Shown: positions 1-13,310, counted from the first letter of the stretch. The stretch: DNA of 64,000 nt from Pempheris klunzingeri (GCF_042242105.1 NC_092019.1:21814828-21878827); one strand, 5' to 3'. The notes: generated by a model not told the origin, from the letters alone. Made by a program: numbers and translations.

Positions 1-253
1 AAATAACTGATATGTGACTTGTAAGTGATGCTCAGTGTGTAGAGACAGAAGAACCTCATGGCACCTGTTACAAAAAACTATAGATCTAATTTGATTTGAA
101 GGAATTAGGTTCTATGTGTCAATCTCTATGTTAGCTCCCGATCTGATCCCTGTATAGTATTTTCAGGTGTTTTATGCACAAAATAAGTGATGTGCTGTTG
201 TAAACCACGGCATATTTTTCCACATTCACTGCACCTCTGCCAGTGATTGTGTT

Positions 254-3200
254 TCAAACCACTCTTGGGCTGTTCCTGCGCTGCTGTGTTGTGGCTGGTC
301 TGTACATTTCTTCCGAAATGTAATTTTCATAAACACAGGGAAGTCCGTCCTCCTCAGAATTACTCTCAAGTCTGAATGTGCTGTATTGCGTGTCTTCACC
401 ATTCGATCTAGAAGTGCATGAGAGAGAGACAAAAGAAAGAGAGGTTGGACATGGTTAAATGAGCTCAGTAAGTTCATGGCTAAAAATAGAGTAGGCAACT
501 CAAGTGTCATAAATAAGTGACTTAGTTTCTAACTAAATACGGAATCATTTTTGCTACTACTGCGAAACTTACCTTTGAAGGCTGTTCCTTCTTTGGTCTT
601 GTTGGACATTATCTAATACACTTTGAGGCCTTAAAAAAGATGCAAAAACATGATTTGAACTCAGCAAATGTGAAAATAAATCATTGTCAACTGTGAACAC
701 AAAATTCCAGTTTCTCACCTGAAACGGAGATGAATGTTGTAGACGCAGCCTGGTGGAAGTCTGCGGGTAAAATAATAAGAATAAAAAGATTTTTCATAGC
801 AGCGCAGTCTTTTTGTATGACAAGGAGTGAAGTCTACCAACCTGTCTCTATAATATTTTCTGTAAATGAACACCACACATCCCAAAGCAATTCCCAGGAT
901 TATTAAAGCTGTCAACGTCACGGGCACAGAGGCTGTGAAAGGAAATATGATACACAAAAGAACTGTTGATGTGCTCTTGAATGTTGTTTGGGGAAAAAAT
1001 AAATGAATTATCACCCACAGTGTCCAGTCACGTACAGGTTTTTGAGAAGTTGTCTATACAAAACTGTTTGGTGCTGCTGCCAAGGGAGTTTGTGGCTGTG
1101 CAAGATATATTAAACTGGCTTCCAGCTGGGCCACGTATTCCCCCAGAGGCGACACTATTTATGGAGACAAAGCTGAAGGAGGATGGAAGAGTGTCATTTC
1201 CATCAATGGTCCAGTATATGGACGCATTAGGGGACGCGTCAGCCTGGCAGACACACTTAAGAACTTCCCCTGTCAGGTGGCAGGAGGACTCAGGTAGGAT
1301 CACTGGGGCATCTAGACAGATGGAACAAAAAGTGTTGTTACTAAACAAGTTCTCAACCCTCACAGACATCTGGATTTAGTGAATGCTTTTCAAAAGTCAA
1401 AGATACATTGTTAAGCTGAAAACATGATTTGTTGAGGCAGCAGGAGAGGTCTATAGATAGACTATCTATCTATCTATCTATCTATCATCAAAACATACAT
1501 TGGTTTTACCCCCTTTCATCACATTTTTAACATATTCTTTCAAAAATTATTGAATGCATATTTTAGGTATATAAATAACTGAGGTAAAGCGAGCCAACAA
1601 TGCAATAACCTTAAATGTTTCTTGCATACTGTCCAGCTGTGGGGTGGGAAGTTAGGGCGGAAAGGCGGAAGGTTGCATTGAAATTTGCCCACTCATGTGA
1701 GATGATATTAAATGACCACATCGGGTGCCAAAATGGGGCAAGCTTCCCTGAATTAAAGAACACCAAAGACATTGAAAATGGCGTTAAATCGCTTCTTGTG
1801 ACCCAGAGATTACACCCGCACTAAGGAGGCCGCCTTACGAAACAGCTGGAGTTTATGTGAGTGCAGCAAGTGAGGATAATCAACCGAGTTCAGACATGTT
1901 CACGTTTAGGTTATTTTAATGGTAAGTAAAATGTATTTGTTTTTATTATTGCCATCATTTCGCTTCGCAACAGTCACAATTTTTAATGACTGAAGTAATA
2001 TCAAAAATAGCACTAGCTAATGTTAGAACTTTGTACAGTGTAACACTGTATATCATCTCAAAAGGCTTTACGATTGGTCATGGCCGGAATTATGGAAGTG
2101 TTTTCCTTATTAAGCGTATGCATATCATATGCCTGTTCTTGTCTGGTAGGAGCGACTTAGGACAGAGAAGGGAGACATGCAGGAGGAGAACTGTATTTGT
2201 CAAATGTCCAGATTCCTTTTCTCCACAATTTGTTCCAAACCTTTGAAACAGCACGAGTTGGCTCAACAGTCTCACCAGGCCCATTTAAAGTAATGTTAGC
2301 CGCTCTGGAGCTTTCAATCATATCAGAAGATCTTCCTCAGCACATGGAGTTCTGTTTGATGAAAGCTGCAACTTCATCAGCTAAGAATGATTGTGTAATA
2401 AGATCGAAAGCTCCTGAACAGCCATGAGAAGCCTTGTGTAGAGATTGTTTTGTCAAACTATAGCAAATATGTTGCTTCAGCTTCAGCAGTGTGGTTCTGG
2501 TGTAGTAATCAACCAAATCAGTCAGAGGTTTGTTACTGATTAATCTGCCAATTACTTTCTCGATTAATGGTTTGCTCTATAAAACATTACAGTGAACTGT
2601 GAAAATTTGCCCATGACAGTATCCTAGAGCTCACAGTGACCTCATCAAATGTTAATGTTAAAACCTTGAACAATCAAATTTGGGGAATTTTTGCTTGACA
2701 AAGGGCTTAAATGCTTCGTCAATCATAAAACCAGTTGCACATTGGTTTTGTGACCAATGAATCGACTAATTGTTGCAGCTCGAAAGTCAGTGCTCCAAAT
2801 AAGCTCAAGCAACAGCGCTGTGGGTTTAAACTGAGTGTGGCTGTAGCGCACCAGTTTGTAATGAGCGACCCGCATGCAGGCTGTTGCTTGTTAAAGATTA
2901 AATTGTTGTTTAATAGTCAGCAGTGCAACATCTTGGTGTGAATGTTAACTCTGAGTTCACAAAATAACACTATCGCTAAGTTGTGGTACAGTAGAGGTAA
3001 CAGAATGTAGGATTTTTTACATTGAACATCCAGATCCAACCAGATGGACTGCCCCGCTCCAATCGCATTGTGAGCCATGCAGGACACGGAAGTGTCTCGC
3101 GTAATGTTGTCGAAGGTCATTTTTCTGTGAGATGAACTTATGTTGGTGTCCTGACCCAGCTGTCTTTTGAGCCATGAGAATTTCTGTGGTTGTGGGTTAC

Positions 3201-5443
3201 TGTCAGCAGCACACTCCATGATGACGCTGCCACTCTCAATTACCAGTTCATTCTCCAGTATCAGGGTCACAGACACAGGTTTATCTGTGGATATAGGAAA
3301 TCATAATAAACAATTTAAACAGTAAGACATTTCCCCGAAAAAATATACGGGGCAAGTAAATGTACCTCTGTCTCTCACTGTGTGTTGTGTTATGAACAGC
3401 ATCACTTACACAAAATGTTTAATGTGATTTGTTGACTTTTTGTGACGAGGGTTCCGAATTGTGCAGAACACCACATTTTGCTGTTGTGTATATGATATGT
3501 TGCTAGAGTATGCAGAGTCTCTGTGTACAACCACTGCCCTTGTACTTTCTCATTCAAAGCCGTCGACGTGGAGTTTTCCATAAATGGACTTTTGTTCCAT
3601 TGAAGCGATGGAGGTGAGAAAGGGCACGAGTGTCTTATGCTGCAGTTAGCCTGGAATGTTTCCCCATCCACTATCTGCTTCTGAATGGAGACTATTGGAG
3701 CTTTTTTCACTGGACGTCAAAACAGAGTGATGATGGAAAAAAAAACATTGTGAAAATACATAATAAATTGTGTAAATGACATTTCATTTAGTGCAGGAAT
3801 GATGTTTGATTTAAAGGCAGGTTGTGTAACATTGGAGAAACTAAAAAAGAAAAAGAAAATCCCACTCCCCCTCACTCCCTCCAGGCCTCCCTCCAAAGCC
3901 ACTTTCCTGAAACACGTGAACACACACTGCCTGACTAAAACGCTACTGCTGGAGTCCACGATGGTGATGAGAAGACTGGCTGCCATGGCTCTGCAGCTTG
4001 GTCTCTTGTCCGGTTTGGACAGAGCTGAACTGACAACTACTCTCAGCTTTTCAGTTTAACAAACAGCTCAGTTAAATTCTGCAATCATGTTGAAACAAGC
4101 GAAACAGTCGTCACATCAGTTTGACACTTCAGTCGTCAAACGTAACAGTTTTCTGCTGTCAACTCACTAAACAACAACGTCTGTTGTGGTACAGCTCAGC
4201 AGGTGTGCTTTCATTGAGAAGGCAAGAAATACCACAAATGAACTCTTGACAAGGCACACGTCTTTGCTGAAAACCACTCCAGGTGACGACCTCATGAAGC
4301 TGACTGAGAGAACACCAAGAGTGAGCAAAGCTGTCATCTAAGCAAAAGGTGGCTACTCTGAAGAATCTAAAATATAAAACTGGTTCAATATTCAACATTA
4401 ATCTACGATGTAGAAAATAATCAAAATACAGAAAAACCATCGAATGAAAACTTGTCCAAACATTTGACTCCCTTCAACTCCCTCAGAATGTAAATTTACA
4501 AATACTTACCAACAGAGATAGTTACAATTTGATCATGGAATTTTTCAGTTGCTGTAGCATCTGGATTGATCCAAACATAAACCTGAAGGTTGTTGTCGGC
4601 TCTCTTTACGTTTCTAATCATCAGGGTGCAGTCACCCTTAGAAGCGTCCCCTGACACTGAGGTGCGTCCTCTGAACTGTTGTGCCACTGAACTAGGGTTA
4701 AGTTCGTCATACACCACAGGGAAATGTATGATATGGTACTGGTACCAGATGACCCGCAAGTGAGGCTGTGTTTGACATGGCACCACAACACAGCTCCCCT
4801 CTGCTGCGGTTACATGTTTGGGTACAGTGATGCTCCAGCTTTCTGTCTCCTGGAGCACCAAGATGCCTTTTGTGGGTGAGAGCAGGAGAAAGAGGGAAGG
4901 GTCAGAGGGATAAAATAGTAGTACAGAACACAGCAAACAAAAGCAATGGTTGCTATATTTTGTAATGCTATTTTGGGTGATGTATGAGAGAATAAGAGTC
5001 GTGATGCACATCAGGAAACTGATGAACAGAGAGATGTTACAGTGAAAGCACCGAAAGTTCGTTATTTAGATATATTTATATTTATATTTATTTAGATGTA
5101 GTCACTGTACCAAAGTGGCATGGAACAAAAAACAATGACTACTCCATAATAAAGTGTGGCAATACTTTTTACAATATCAGAGAAGTCAAAGTATTTTAAA
5201 ATGTTTTATTCATTACCATATTATCAAAAACATACATTCCAGCGGTTACACAATTATGATTTTAAGGTACCAGAAGATAAAGTCCTTTTTATGAGGACAC
5301 GTATAATATTATGTTATTGTTTCTTTTTTTTTTCTTTTTTTTTAAATAAATGTCACTCAGCAACAGAACAGAAATAAAAACAGATTAAACTCAATATTAC
5401 CCAAAAACAAGGTCAGCAGTCTTAGCAGATGAGCAGTCCCCAT
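254..5443 (-). CDS. Siglec-like (CD22-like) Ig receptor B, complete, 9 coding exons
   Basis: Type I membrane receptor of the Siglec family, 527 aa as assembled. Coding exons (minus strand, 5' to 3'): 5443-5401 signal peptide (MGTAHLLRLLTLFLG), 4866-4510 V-set, 3709-3410, 3284-3021 and 1311-1036 C2-type Ig, 932-842 transmembrane, then tail exons 760-719, 629-573 and 407-254; phases match at every junction. The V-set has the Siglec cysteine pattern (GSCVVVPC, then DCTLMI) and the next domain has CPFSPPSLQW, the cysteine that in Siglecs bridges to the V-set. The F-strand reads VYVWINPD, so the sialic-acid-binding arginine is absent. The membrane helix is VTLTALIILGIALGCVVFIY. The tail has tyrosines in VYNI, QYSTF, VYENY and EMY contexts but no canonical ITIM; YEN fits a Grb2-type YxN site. 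It lies directly downstream of receptor A in the same orientation, consistent with tandem duplication. Ligand unknown. Confidence 0.85.
1462..1486. repeat. (CTAT)n microsatellite
   Basis: Short tetranucleotide run in the intron of Siglec-like B upstream of the exon ending at 1311. Confidence 0.9.
2500..2790 (+). mobile_element. MITE-like dispersed repeat, copy 1
   Basis: Intronic copy of a family that recurs through this window. It carries the diagnostic order of a GATTAAT end motif, a CTATAAAAC word, a GTGAAAA word and a distal end reading ATCGACTAATTGTTGCAGCT. Similar elements are very common in teleost genomes as non-autonomous DNA transposons; superfamily not assigned here. Confidence 0.55.
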
Positions 5444-5800
5444 GAACAAAGTAGGCGCTGTAAACCACTCAGTAAATCACATTGTGAGCTCTTGATTTCT
5501 GGAACACAGCAGCTATAACAATGTTACTACTGTTGGATCATGATGATTTAGTATTGTATCGTTTCTGCACTTAACTATGCTATTTTACACCGCAATACAG
5601 GAAACTTCTGAATACTAACAGCCACAGACCATTATTTCCTAATATCAGACAGAGAAAGTAGTTTTTTTTTAGTATTTGAAAAATTATCTTTGGATCCATT
5701 TATTACTTTGAGTGATCTTGACCAAGAGAGCTTACCTTGTCTGCTGCACGAATGTGTGTGTGATAGCCCACTGATGTGTTACTGTGCTCAGTCTACTTCT
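5444..5800 (-). promoter_or_regulatory. 5' untranslated exons and promoter region of Siglec-like B
   Basis: An acceptor (minus-strand TTTACAG ending at 5458) precedes the start codon by 14 nt, so the 5' UTR is spliced. A noncoding exon with a good donor (GACAAG followed by GTAAGC) ends at 5736. Its 5' end is not determined; I place it near 5.8 kb. The promoter therefore sits within a few hundred bases of the end of receptor A's transcript. Confidence 0.5.
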
Positions 5801-5933
5801 CTACCACTTCCTAATCCCCCCGACACCCCCTCTGTTCTGTTCAGTCTCAAACAGGGAACTTACTGAGCTCATTTAAAGCTGAACAGTGAGAAAGCCTGAC
5901 TAAGAGACTCTCTTGCCTGTTTCTAAATTCTGG

Positions 5934-5939
5934 TTTAAT
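5934..5939 (-). terminator. possible polyadenylation signal (ATTAAA) of Siglec-like A
   Basis: A minus-strand ATTAAA lies about 390 nt past the stop codon of receptor A, just upstream of the receptor B promoter region. No closer AATAAA was found. This is a position-based guess only. Confidence 0.25.
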
Positions 5940-6328
5940 TAACACTCCATCACTTGTTTTACAGCACATGTTCAAAACACTTTGGCAAGAGCAAGATGCA
6001 ATAAAAGATATATATCAAATACAAAACTGGAGATTAAAGAAAGAAATATACACATACAACTCTAGACATTAAGAAAAATGTAGAGATCATTACTTTTGTA
6101 AAACTTTGGTCTCTCTGTGTGTCTATATATCTACAGCCAGTTTCACTTTCACTCAAAACTAAATGTTAAACATGAGCTGGCCAGATTGCCAAACAACTGT
6201 CACAGCAGGGCCTTACTCACATGCCAAACATCAACATATGAGTAAGAAATATATGTGAACATACAGTATTGTATATTATTCATTAACACAGAGGAAATGA
6301 AGCCTCAGCAATAGTGAAGTGAGGTGGT

Positions 6329-7058
6329 CTATGTGTGCATTGCACTCTTGTCTTTAAATTTAACATGAGCATATTCACTTTCCACTTCCCTCCTCACATT
6401 CCTAGGCTCCACTTCCTCATGTAAACTCCCCATCTCCACTGCGTTGCTCACAGAATTTCTGCTCATGCCTCCCACCATGCACCCCTCCTCCTCCAGATAG
6501 GAGCTAGCAGACTGATTCTTCACAGAGTCGCCCTTCTTGCTCCTGGGTGTCCAATTCACAATAGAGTAAATCAAATCACTGCCTTCCTCATTCGTTTCGT
6601 TCTCTGAGCTTCTACTGTCTCCTGCATGGTTTGGCAAGCTGGTGCTGTTTGCCTCAGAGATAGTTGCAGGGTGGCCAACATCTGCCTGTCTTGGCACATT
6701 GATGTTGACATAAATATCCTCTTCAGTTGTGTTGGGTACCTACAAGTAAAGAGAAAACATTAGTGGTACAGATACTTTGCTAATCTAGTATAATTGTCTG
6801 AAGTGGAAAGTTGCCCAGCTCTAAGTCAAAGTACCTCATTTCCGTCTCCACTTGTTGGAAGTTCGCTCATAGCACCTGTGCTGACGCCACATGGGCACTC
6901 ATGGTGAGTCTTCTGAGCCCTGAAAAATACAGTCAACCTACATGGGTATATCTGATATCATCTTTGCTTTCCCCACCGCTCATCTATTAACTGACAGGGT
7001 GAAAAAGTTGATCAAAGCAAAAAATAGTAGTAGCTAAAACTAAATGAGCATGTCATGC

Positions 7059-7095
<37 letters not shown>

Positions 7096-7981
7096 GCTGC
7101 CAAGTTAAGCAGCAATAAAAGATGTCTGGAGATAAGCAAATATGAGTTTTTGAAATGAAACAAAACGAGTGAAAAAGCTTTCAAGACCTCAAGTCATGTG
7201 CTCAAGTTGTCTGTGGATTAGGTAAAATCACAAGACATTTCCCAAATCATGCAATGGCAGAGAACAGTGTTGACAATCGGAGTTGTAAGAGGTCAAATGT
7301 TGAAGCTAAACAACAGGGATATGATGGACGTGTTTTATAATGAGAATTTGATGAATAATGCTGATTGACATGGAAACTAATTTTACCCACCAGTGTTGCC
7401 CTTGCTGATTTACTAAGGTGATGCACATTTTATAATGCATTACTCTGTCTATACACAGCAAATTATTAATCCTAATGAATGGTGATTCAGCAGTGGCAGT
7501 TTGATCAAGTTACTTGCTGCTTTTGGAGAGGACCTGGTCCGCTCATGGAACGGGTATTACTCAAGATTGTTAATTGAAAGGGCCCGTGTAAACACTGCGT
7601 ATTGTCAGTACTTGCACTTGAGAGGGAGTCCAAGTAAAAGTCAGGAGTCAATTAGGAATCAGTTAAACAGCAGGTGTTATGTGTAGAGATGGTCTGAACG
7701 TGTAGGTGTCTGAAGCTGTTACCCTACCTGATGATACACAGTAGAGCACATACTAGTACTAGCAGTGCGACAGTTGTGGTGATGAAGACAGCGAGTGTCA
7801 CTTGGTCTGAAACAGACGAGGTACGATGGAAGATCAGGATATATATATATATATATATTAAAGAAAAAGGAACATGTAGATGGATTAATTATTCCATATT
7901 GATCATATTCATATTTCATATTGGAGTTGACATGCTAAATACACATAGCAGATGATAGGAAGCTGTCAAGAGTCAACAGAT

Positions 7982-8012
<31 letters not shown>

Positions 8013-9840
8013 GAGAGAGCCATGCATGCTGATGAACACTGCTGCTTTCAAACATTAATCTTTCTTAGTAAAGCTTTCTCATCCTCTTTGTGCTCCCGGC
8101 CCTTTAATAGTGCCTTTATGTTGTGTGTCTGACACTGGGTCACACAGCTACATGCATCCACTTTCTGAAAAAAACTGAAGAAATGGGTGGCACCACTAAC
8201 CCTGTTACCATTTAAGAGGGTGAGGGCACTGATGGTAAAGTTGTAGACAGAAGCAGTCAGTGAAGATGAGTAACACTAGTAGTGGTAGCTGATGCCTCTG
8301 CCAAAAAAAAGTCTCAAGCTCTTGAATCCTTACGGAAACCGGCATTTAATAGAAAAAAACCATTATACACACAGTATGTGTGTATAACAGGTTTACAGTT
8401 TATTAGTGTGGCTGCCAAAAATATTTTTGGGGCCATTTATCTGAAACCCAAATTGATGTAATAGTACAGTACGCACATGGTTAGTTAGTAGCTACATAAA
8501 TAAATCAATAAATCTTTCAAGTCTTTTTGAAAGGAATTCTGATTTCCAACTTAAATAAATAAAACTTATACTCAGCACAAAGACAAACCATGACTTGCAG
8601 ATGTTTGAGTTTCCAGACTGTAGACATAGAATCGCTGAGTAGCAGATCCCAGAGAGTTGGAGCTGCAGCAGAGCAAGGTGGAAAGATCCCCTTGATTCAC
8701 AGTGATGATGCTCCTCAGAGCTGTACCATGTGGTGGCTCACTGCTGATTGCTAATTGGTCAGAGTGATTGACAGGTAACCCATCCAAATACCACTGTAGA
8801 GTGGGAGAAGGATTCCCCACCGTGTCACAGGAACAGTTTAGCTGCTCTGCAGCTTTGGAGCAGTTAGAAGAGGACAGGATTTGTGGAGCAACTGTAATGA
8901 ATGCAGAGAAGACGGACAAGAGTCAAGGGAAGTCATGTTTAATCAAGTTTGCTAAAACGAGTAAGATGTACAGAAGCAAAATAATTGTTGAAACGTTGCG
9001 GATGAGGACTCATGAAGCAAAGTCAATTTTTCCTCTGTTAAAGCACTTGATTGCTCATTTAATGTTCTATTACAGTCATGACTGTCTATGATTACAATAG
9101 GAATAAATGAATTGTTTGTAGTCATTTTAACCCATGGTTAGGCTAGTTTTACCAGTGGGTTAACTACTAACTTATTTACTTTATGTTTGTTTGTCTATGT
9201 ATATGATTTTGTCAAATTTGATCTCCTATCTCATTGTAATGTGCACCCTCTCATATCATTTTAGTAGGCATTTATTTAAATAAAATATTTATATTTATAT
9301 ATGAATATTTTATATTATATATATTTACAGTATTTATATTTGTATTTATTGATACAGTGCCACATTTAGTCATTAAACCGTCTGCCAACAGCCATAACAC
9401 TGTTTAACAACTCAACTCTGGCTGGCAGAGAGCTTTCAGCACCCTCTGCTATTCAACACTAATATGTACTTCTGTTCTTTAACTCGCACTACAGTTTTAT
9501 TTAATCGCACTTTGGTTTTAATCTGCACATTTTTATCTTTTTATCTGCTTATTTATTTGTCTGCATTCATGGTGGTGGTCACTTTTACTCACTTTTACTC
9601 CATAAAGTAGTATAAACAGAATTAGGACGCATCCGTGGCGTTGCAGCTTTCCTTCTATGAGTATGTTTGGCAGTATAATCCAGGATTTACATCAATCTGA
9701 TATTTGTGATGAAATGAAACCAAATTATGTTACACATTTTGTAAAATACATGCCAGGGTAAAACATTTTTTCTTTCTTTTGTGAGATGGATCCTACCCAC
9801 TACACTTTTATGTTATTGGTGAAGAATCAATGAAAGCAAG

Positions 9841-9883
<43 letters not shown>

Positions 9884-12224
9884 AGTTTTGCCTTTTGTAA
9901 ACCATCTTGGTTTAACATGGAACAGCCCACTGTAGCATACAGACAATTTGGACATGTCCTTAGTTTGTGCTGCTAAAGCCTGAGTCAAGCCCTCCTACTG
10001 GAAGTCGATTTATCAACAACAGCAGCAGCAGCTGGCTCTCCTGCTGTTCCTGCACTTCTATCCACCTGTTGGACTATTCTGAAGCCTACACTAAATAATT
10101 TAATTGATTAATTGAAATGGATAAACATATTTTAGAGGTCTGGGAGTATATAATGTTTTTGACATTAAAAAATTTGAAAATGGTTTAAATTTTAAGCGAA
10201 CATCTAACCAGAGCTGGTAAGTAAATGATCTAAGATGCATTTACACCACTACATTTTAGAGGGAAATATTATCCTAATCCACTTCATATATGAGAACTGT
10301 TGTCACTTTGCAAATTCGGAGCTGTTGGAGACATAAATGATAAAGCAAGGTGAGATGATGCATTTCTTCACACTTCAGGCCTTATATTTTAACATCGTCA
10401 GACAGGATCACATAGTTCACTTGCAGTGCTGAAATACTGATTATACATCGAGGCGTCAGTAATGTAACAGTCTGGAGGAGATAATTCTTCACAATTTAGT
10501 TTTGATTCTGGAGCATATTTGTACAGGGGCTGCTGTTTCCTAAAATGACGATGATCTGCAAATTATTGTTATTTTGAATATCATTTTCTGTCAGTAACTT
10601 TTATTGTTGGTCATTAATTATTTAGTCTGTAAAATGTTGGAAAACTGTGAAAAATCACAATTTACCAGAGGCTAAAGTGACATTCAAATAACCTGACATT
10701 CAGACATCCAGTTTACAATAGTATAAAAGAGAAAAAAGCAGGAAATAAAAAAAAGTTGCAATTAATCGACCAATCCAATCAAAGTCAAGAAAACTATGAG
10801 ACAAGAGAATGTCAGTAGAGGACAAATGAACTCACATGAAATATCAGCCATTAAACTGGTAACAGACGACTCAGTGCTGCCATCTTGTCTGCTGTAGGTT
10901 GCAGTGCAGGAGACTTCCTTCCCATGATGGAGAAGAGAAGCAGTGAAGTTCACTACAGACTGTAGACTGTACTTGACTGTAGTTGTCTCCTGATTGTCAC
11001 CCAGGCTGGAGCTCCATGTCAGATTTGGAGGATGAGACAGACAGGGAGCTGGAGCAGAGCACTTCAAACTCAGCGAGGTTCCCTCCCTCACCGTCAGACT
11101 GGACGGAGTCACAGTCGGCCTGGGTGGTTCATCTGTTTGGGAGGTACATTTGGACCAGTCGCTAAATAAAAATCTTTAAGCTTGATCCCAGTAAATCCAT
11201 AACTGGGCGAGAGTAGAGGAAAGTGAAACGATTAAAACCTGTACATGAAACTTACCTTTGACCAAAATTTCCACTAAACCCTTATCCCTAAAGTCAAATT
11301 TCACTAATTTACAATCCAGTCTGAAGTAATATGCTTTTCTGTCATCAGGACCAATGTTGTTCAGGGTTGTGGTGCAGTCTTGTTCTTTCAGTATTCCCCT
11401 CAGTTCTCCGTTTTGTCTAGTGTCCTCTTTGCTACTGTATGCAACTATGTTGTTTTCAGTTTTCCATATTGCTTCACATGTGTTGTCCAAAGCTTTTTGA
11501 TATATGTTTTCAACTTTGAAAGAGCAGGGGATGGTCACACAGGATCCACGCAGAATGACTATTGATTGTGGAACAGTGACCTCAAACAGCTGAGACCAAG
11601 CACCTGAAACATAAAGCACAAAATTTGAAAAAAAAAAAAAGTCAAGAGTAAAATTTTCACATCCCTAGACCCAGTCTGCAATGGCGGGGGTCTGTGTGCC
11701 CAGGACCCGGGCTTTGCCTGTTGCCCAGCTCACTTTGCACCGACCCCTGCGGTGGGTCCACGGGGTGATGGCACCACGTTGCTCTTCCAGGCCCCGTGGA
11801 TCCAGGCCTGGCCACCAGACGTGTGGACAGTGAATTGCCCAATCCGGGTTGGGAGTGAGAAGCTGCACATCTAACTAGGAGGAGACCCCAGGCCAGACCC
11901 AGAACTCGCTGGAGGGATTATTTATCTCATCTGGAATGGTTCAGAATCCCCCAGAAGGACGCCTGGAGTACCCTGCTCAGCTTGTTGCTACCGCGACCCG
12001 ACCCCAGACAAGCAGAAGGAGATGGATGGACGGATGAATTGGGCAGTAAAATTTATTTTAACCATCCAGCATGATGACTGAAATGTTTACCAGTTTATAG
12101 TCTGGATATTTCTTTCAGATATTTAAAAAAAACATAACCATATCACAGATTACTTATGTTTATAGAACCCCAACTCACCTTGCAGCAGACAGCCAGTAAG
12201 AAAGAGACTCCCAGCTACAGCCAT
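6329..12224 (-). CDS. Siglec-like (CD22/CD33-like) inhibitory-type receptor A, complete, 7 coding exons
   Basis: Sialic-acid-type lectin receptor of immune cells, 522 aa as assembled. Coding exons: 12224-12179 signal peptide (MAVAGSLFLTGCLLQ), 11603-11256 V-set, 11132-10836 and 8891-8589 C2-type Ig, 7806-7728 transmembrane, 6919-6835 and 6739-6329 tail. Phases agree throughout; the weakest site is the GTTTGT donor at 8588. The V-set has GSCVTIPC and DCTTTL (Siglec intrasheet disulfide), an additional Cys in the next domain (CLSHPPNLTW), and AYYFRLD, placing Arg110 where Siglecs hold the sialic-acid carboxylate. The tail contains EDIYVNI (YxN, Grb2 type), LIYSIV (canonical ITIM) and SEYAHV (ITIM-like), so SHP-type phosphatase recruitment is expected from family knowledge. 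Intron 1 carries a LINE fragment, and the intron between the two C2 exons carries a MITE-like repeat. It differs from receptor B by having one fewer C2 domain, the arginine and the ITIMs. Confidence 0.88.
7058..7096. repeat. (CTGT)n microsatellite
   Basis: About ten tetranucleotide units in the Siglec-like A intron that separates the transmembrane exon from the first tail exon. Confidence 0.95.
7838..8012. repeat. (AT)n and (AC)n microsatellites
   Basis: An AT run near 7838-7858 and an AC run at about 7985-8012 lie just upstream (on the minus strand) of the transmembrane exon of Siglec-like A. Confidence 0.9.
9843..9882. repeat. (GA)n microsatellite
   Basis: About twenty GA units in the large Siglec-like A intron between the two C2-type exons. 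That intron (8.9-10.8 kb) shows no further Ig exon. Confidence 0.95.
10500..10775 (+). mobile_element. MITE-like dispersed repeat, copy 2
   Basis: Diverged copy of the same family as the 2.5 kb element. It shows ATTAATTATTTAGTCTGTAA followed by AAATG, GGAAAA and GTGAAAA words, and ends in TTGCAATTAATCGACCAAT. Confidence 0.55.
11655..12040 (+). mobile_element. 3' end of a non-LTR retrotransposon (teleost LINE), 5'-truncated
   Basis: GC-rich block in an AT-rich intron. It contains GGAGACCCCAGGCCAGACCC, ACTCGCTGGAGGGATTATTT and CCGCGACCCGACCCCAGACA, and ends in GATGGATGGACGGATGAATT. This arrangement is the familiar 3' tail of abundant fish LINEs (L2/Rex/RTE-type; exact family not decided). Only the 3' part is present and small open frames in it are not functional. 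It sits inside intron 1 of Siglec-like A, in antisense orientation to the gene. Confidence 0.75.
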
Positions 12225-13310
12225 GTTTGTTTGTCAGGAGAGGCAGAAACTGGAGATTAAAAATGCAACAGTTCATGTGTTTGATAGATTTCATACCTGA
12301 AGAAATTCAAGAACAGGGTTTCTTTGAAGGCACAAATTTAAGTCTCAGATAGACATTACTTGTTGTTGAACCTACATATTTTGCAAATCTTTATCTTGGC
12401 AGAAAAGTGACATCAGTAACATTTACTGTATGTGAACCACTAAGATTTTTTCCTAATCTCATACAAGTGAAACTGCACACGTTAGCAGCTCGGTAGCAGG
12501 GTGATGCAGTGCACCCATTTGTCAATCAAAGGAAAAGGAGTAATTATTACTTGCAAAACAAAAGTGGAAGTATTAATTTTTAGAACATTTCTTGCAGATT
12601 TGACAGAGTTATTATAAAGGTTTGATCCTGATGTCAATATTGGTCAAAATGTCAATATTGGTAGGCAGTTTCTATGTGTCCCTACTGTAGAGAGAGAAGT
12701 GGCTCACATTTCAACATCGCAGCCACTGTGTGAACTTTTGTTTGACCAAATGCAGAACACGGAATGATGAAAAGATGAAAAACACAAAGTACAAAATTTA
12801 ATGTACTTCATCTGCTGTTTTATTATAATTCAATTACTTGAATTATTTGATATATTTAGGAGCAATGTCAAAAACAATTGACTGCCTTCTTCAAACTTTC
12901 TATTTCCAAATAGAAATTCTCCTTATCTCAATGACCATCTGCGACCATATTTTTTGCTTCCTCTTAAAACTGTATAATTTCATGATGATTGATCTGAGAC
13001 TAAGTGAATCAAACTTTAACTTTAGCAAAACAATCTCACTGTTTTAATTGTATATTTTTGACATGTTCATATGTTTCTTATGAAAGTTACAATGACTTAC
13101 GTTTTCATCAGGTCTGTTGTGCAGCTCGATGAAACATGCGGAGAGAAGTGAGCTTCCTCAGAAGTGAGGTTGCTTTTGCAGAGAGCTTGTAGGAATTGTT
13201 TTGAAGATGAGGAACTTGCACAATTGTAAGAAGGTGAGTGATGTTTGCAACACACGTTCCACTGCAGAGCTACACATTTCTTTGTTAATGTGATCATGTA
13301 CAAGCTGAGT
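12225..13310 (-). promoter_or_regulatory. 5' UTR exons and upstream region of Siglec-like A
   Basis: The start codon lies in an exon that appears to begin at 12249, after the minus-strand acceptor AATCTCCAG. A probable noncoding first exon ends at 13101 with donor GTAAGT; its 5' limit (roughly 13.16-13.31 kb) is not determined. The AT-rich DNA between shows no other supportable coding exon. Confidence 0.45.

Noticed and set aside
4159..4440. 93-aa minus-strand frame between the V-set and C2 exons of Siglec-like B
   Set aside because: Not Ig-like, and the flanking exons already join in matching phase.
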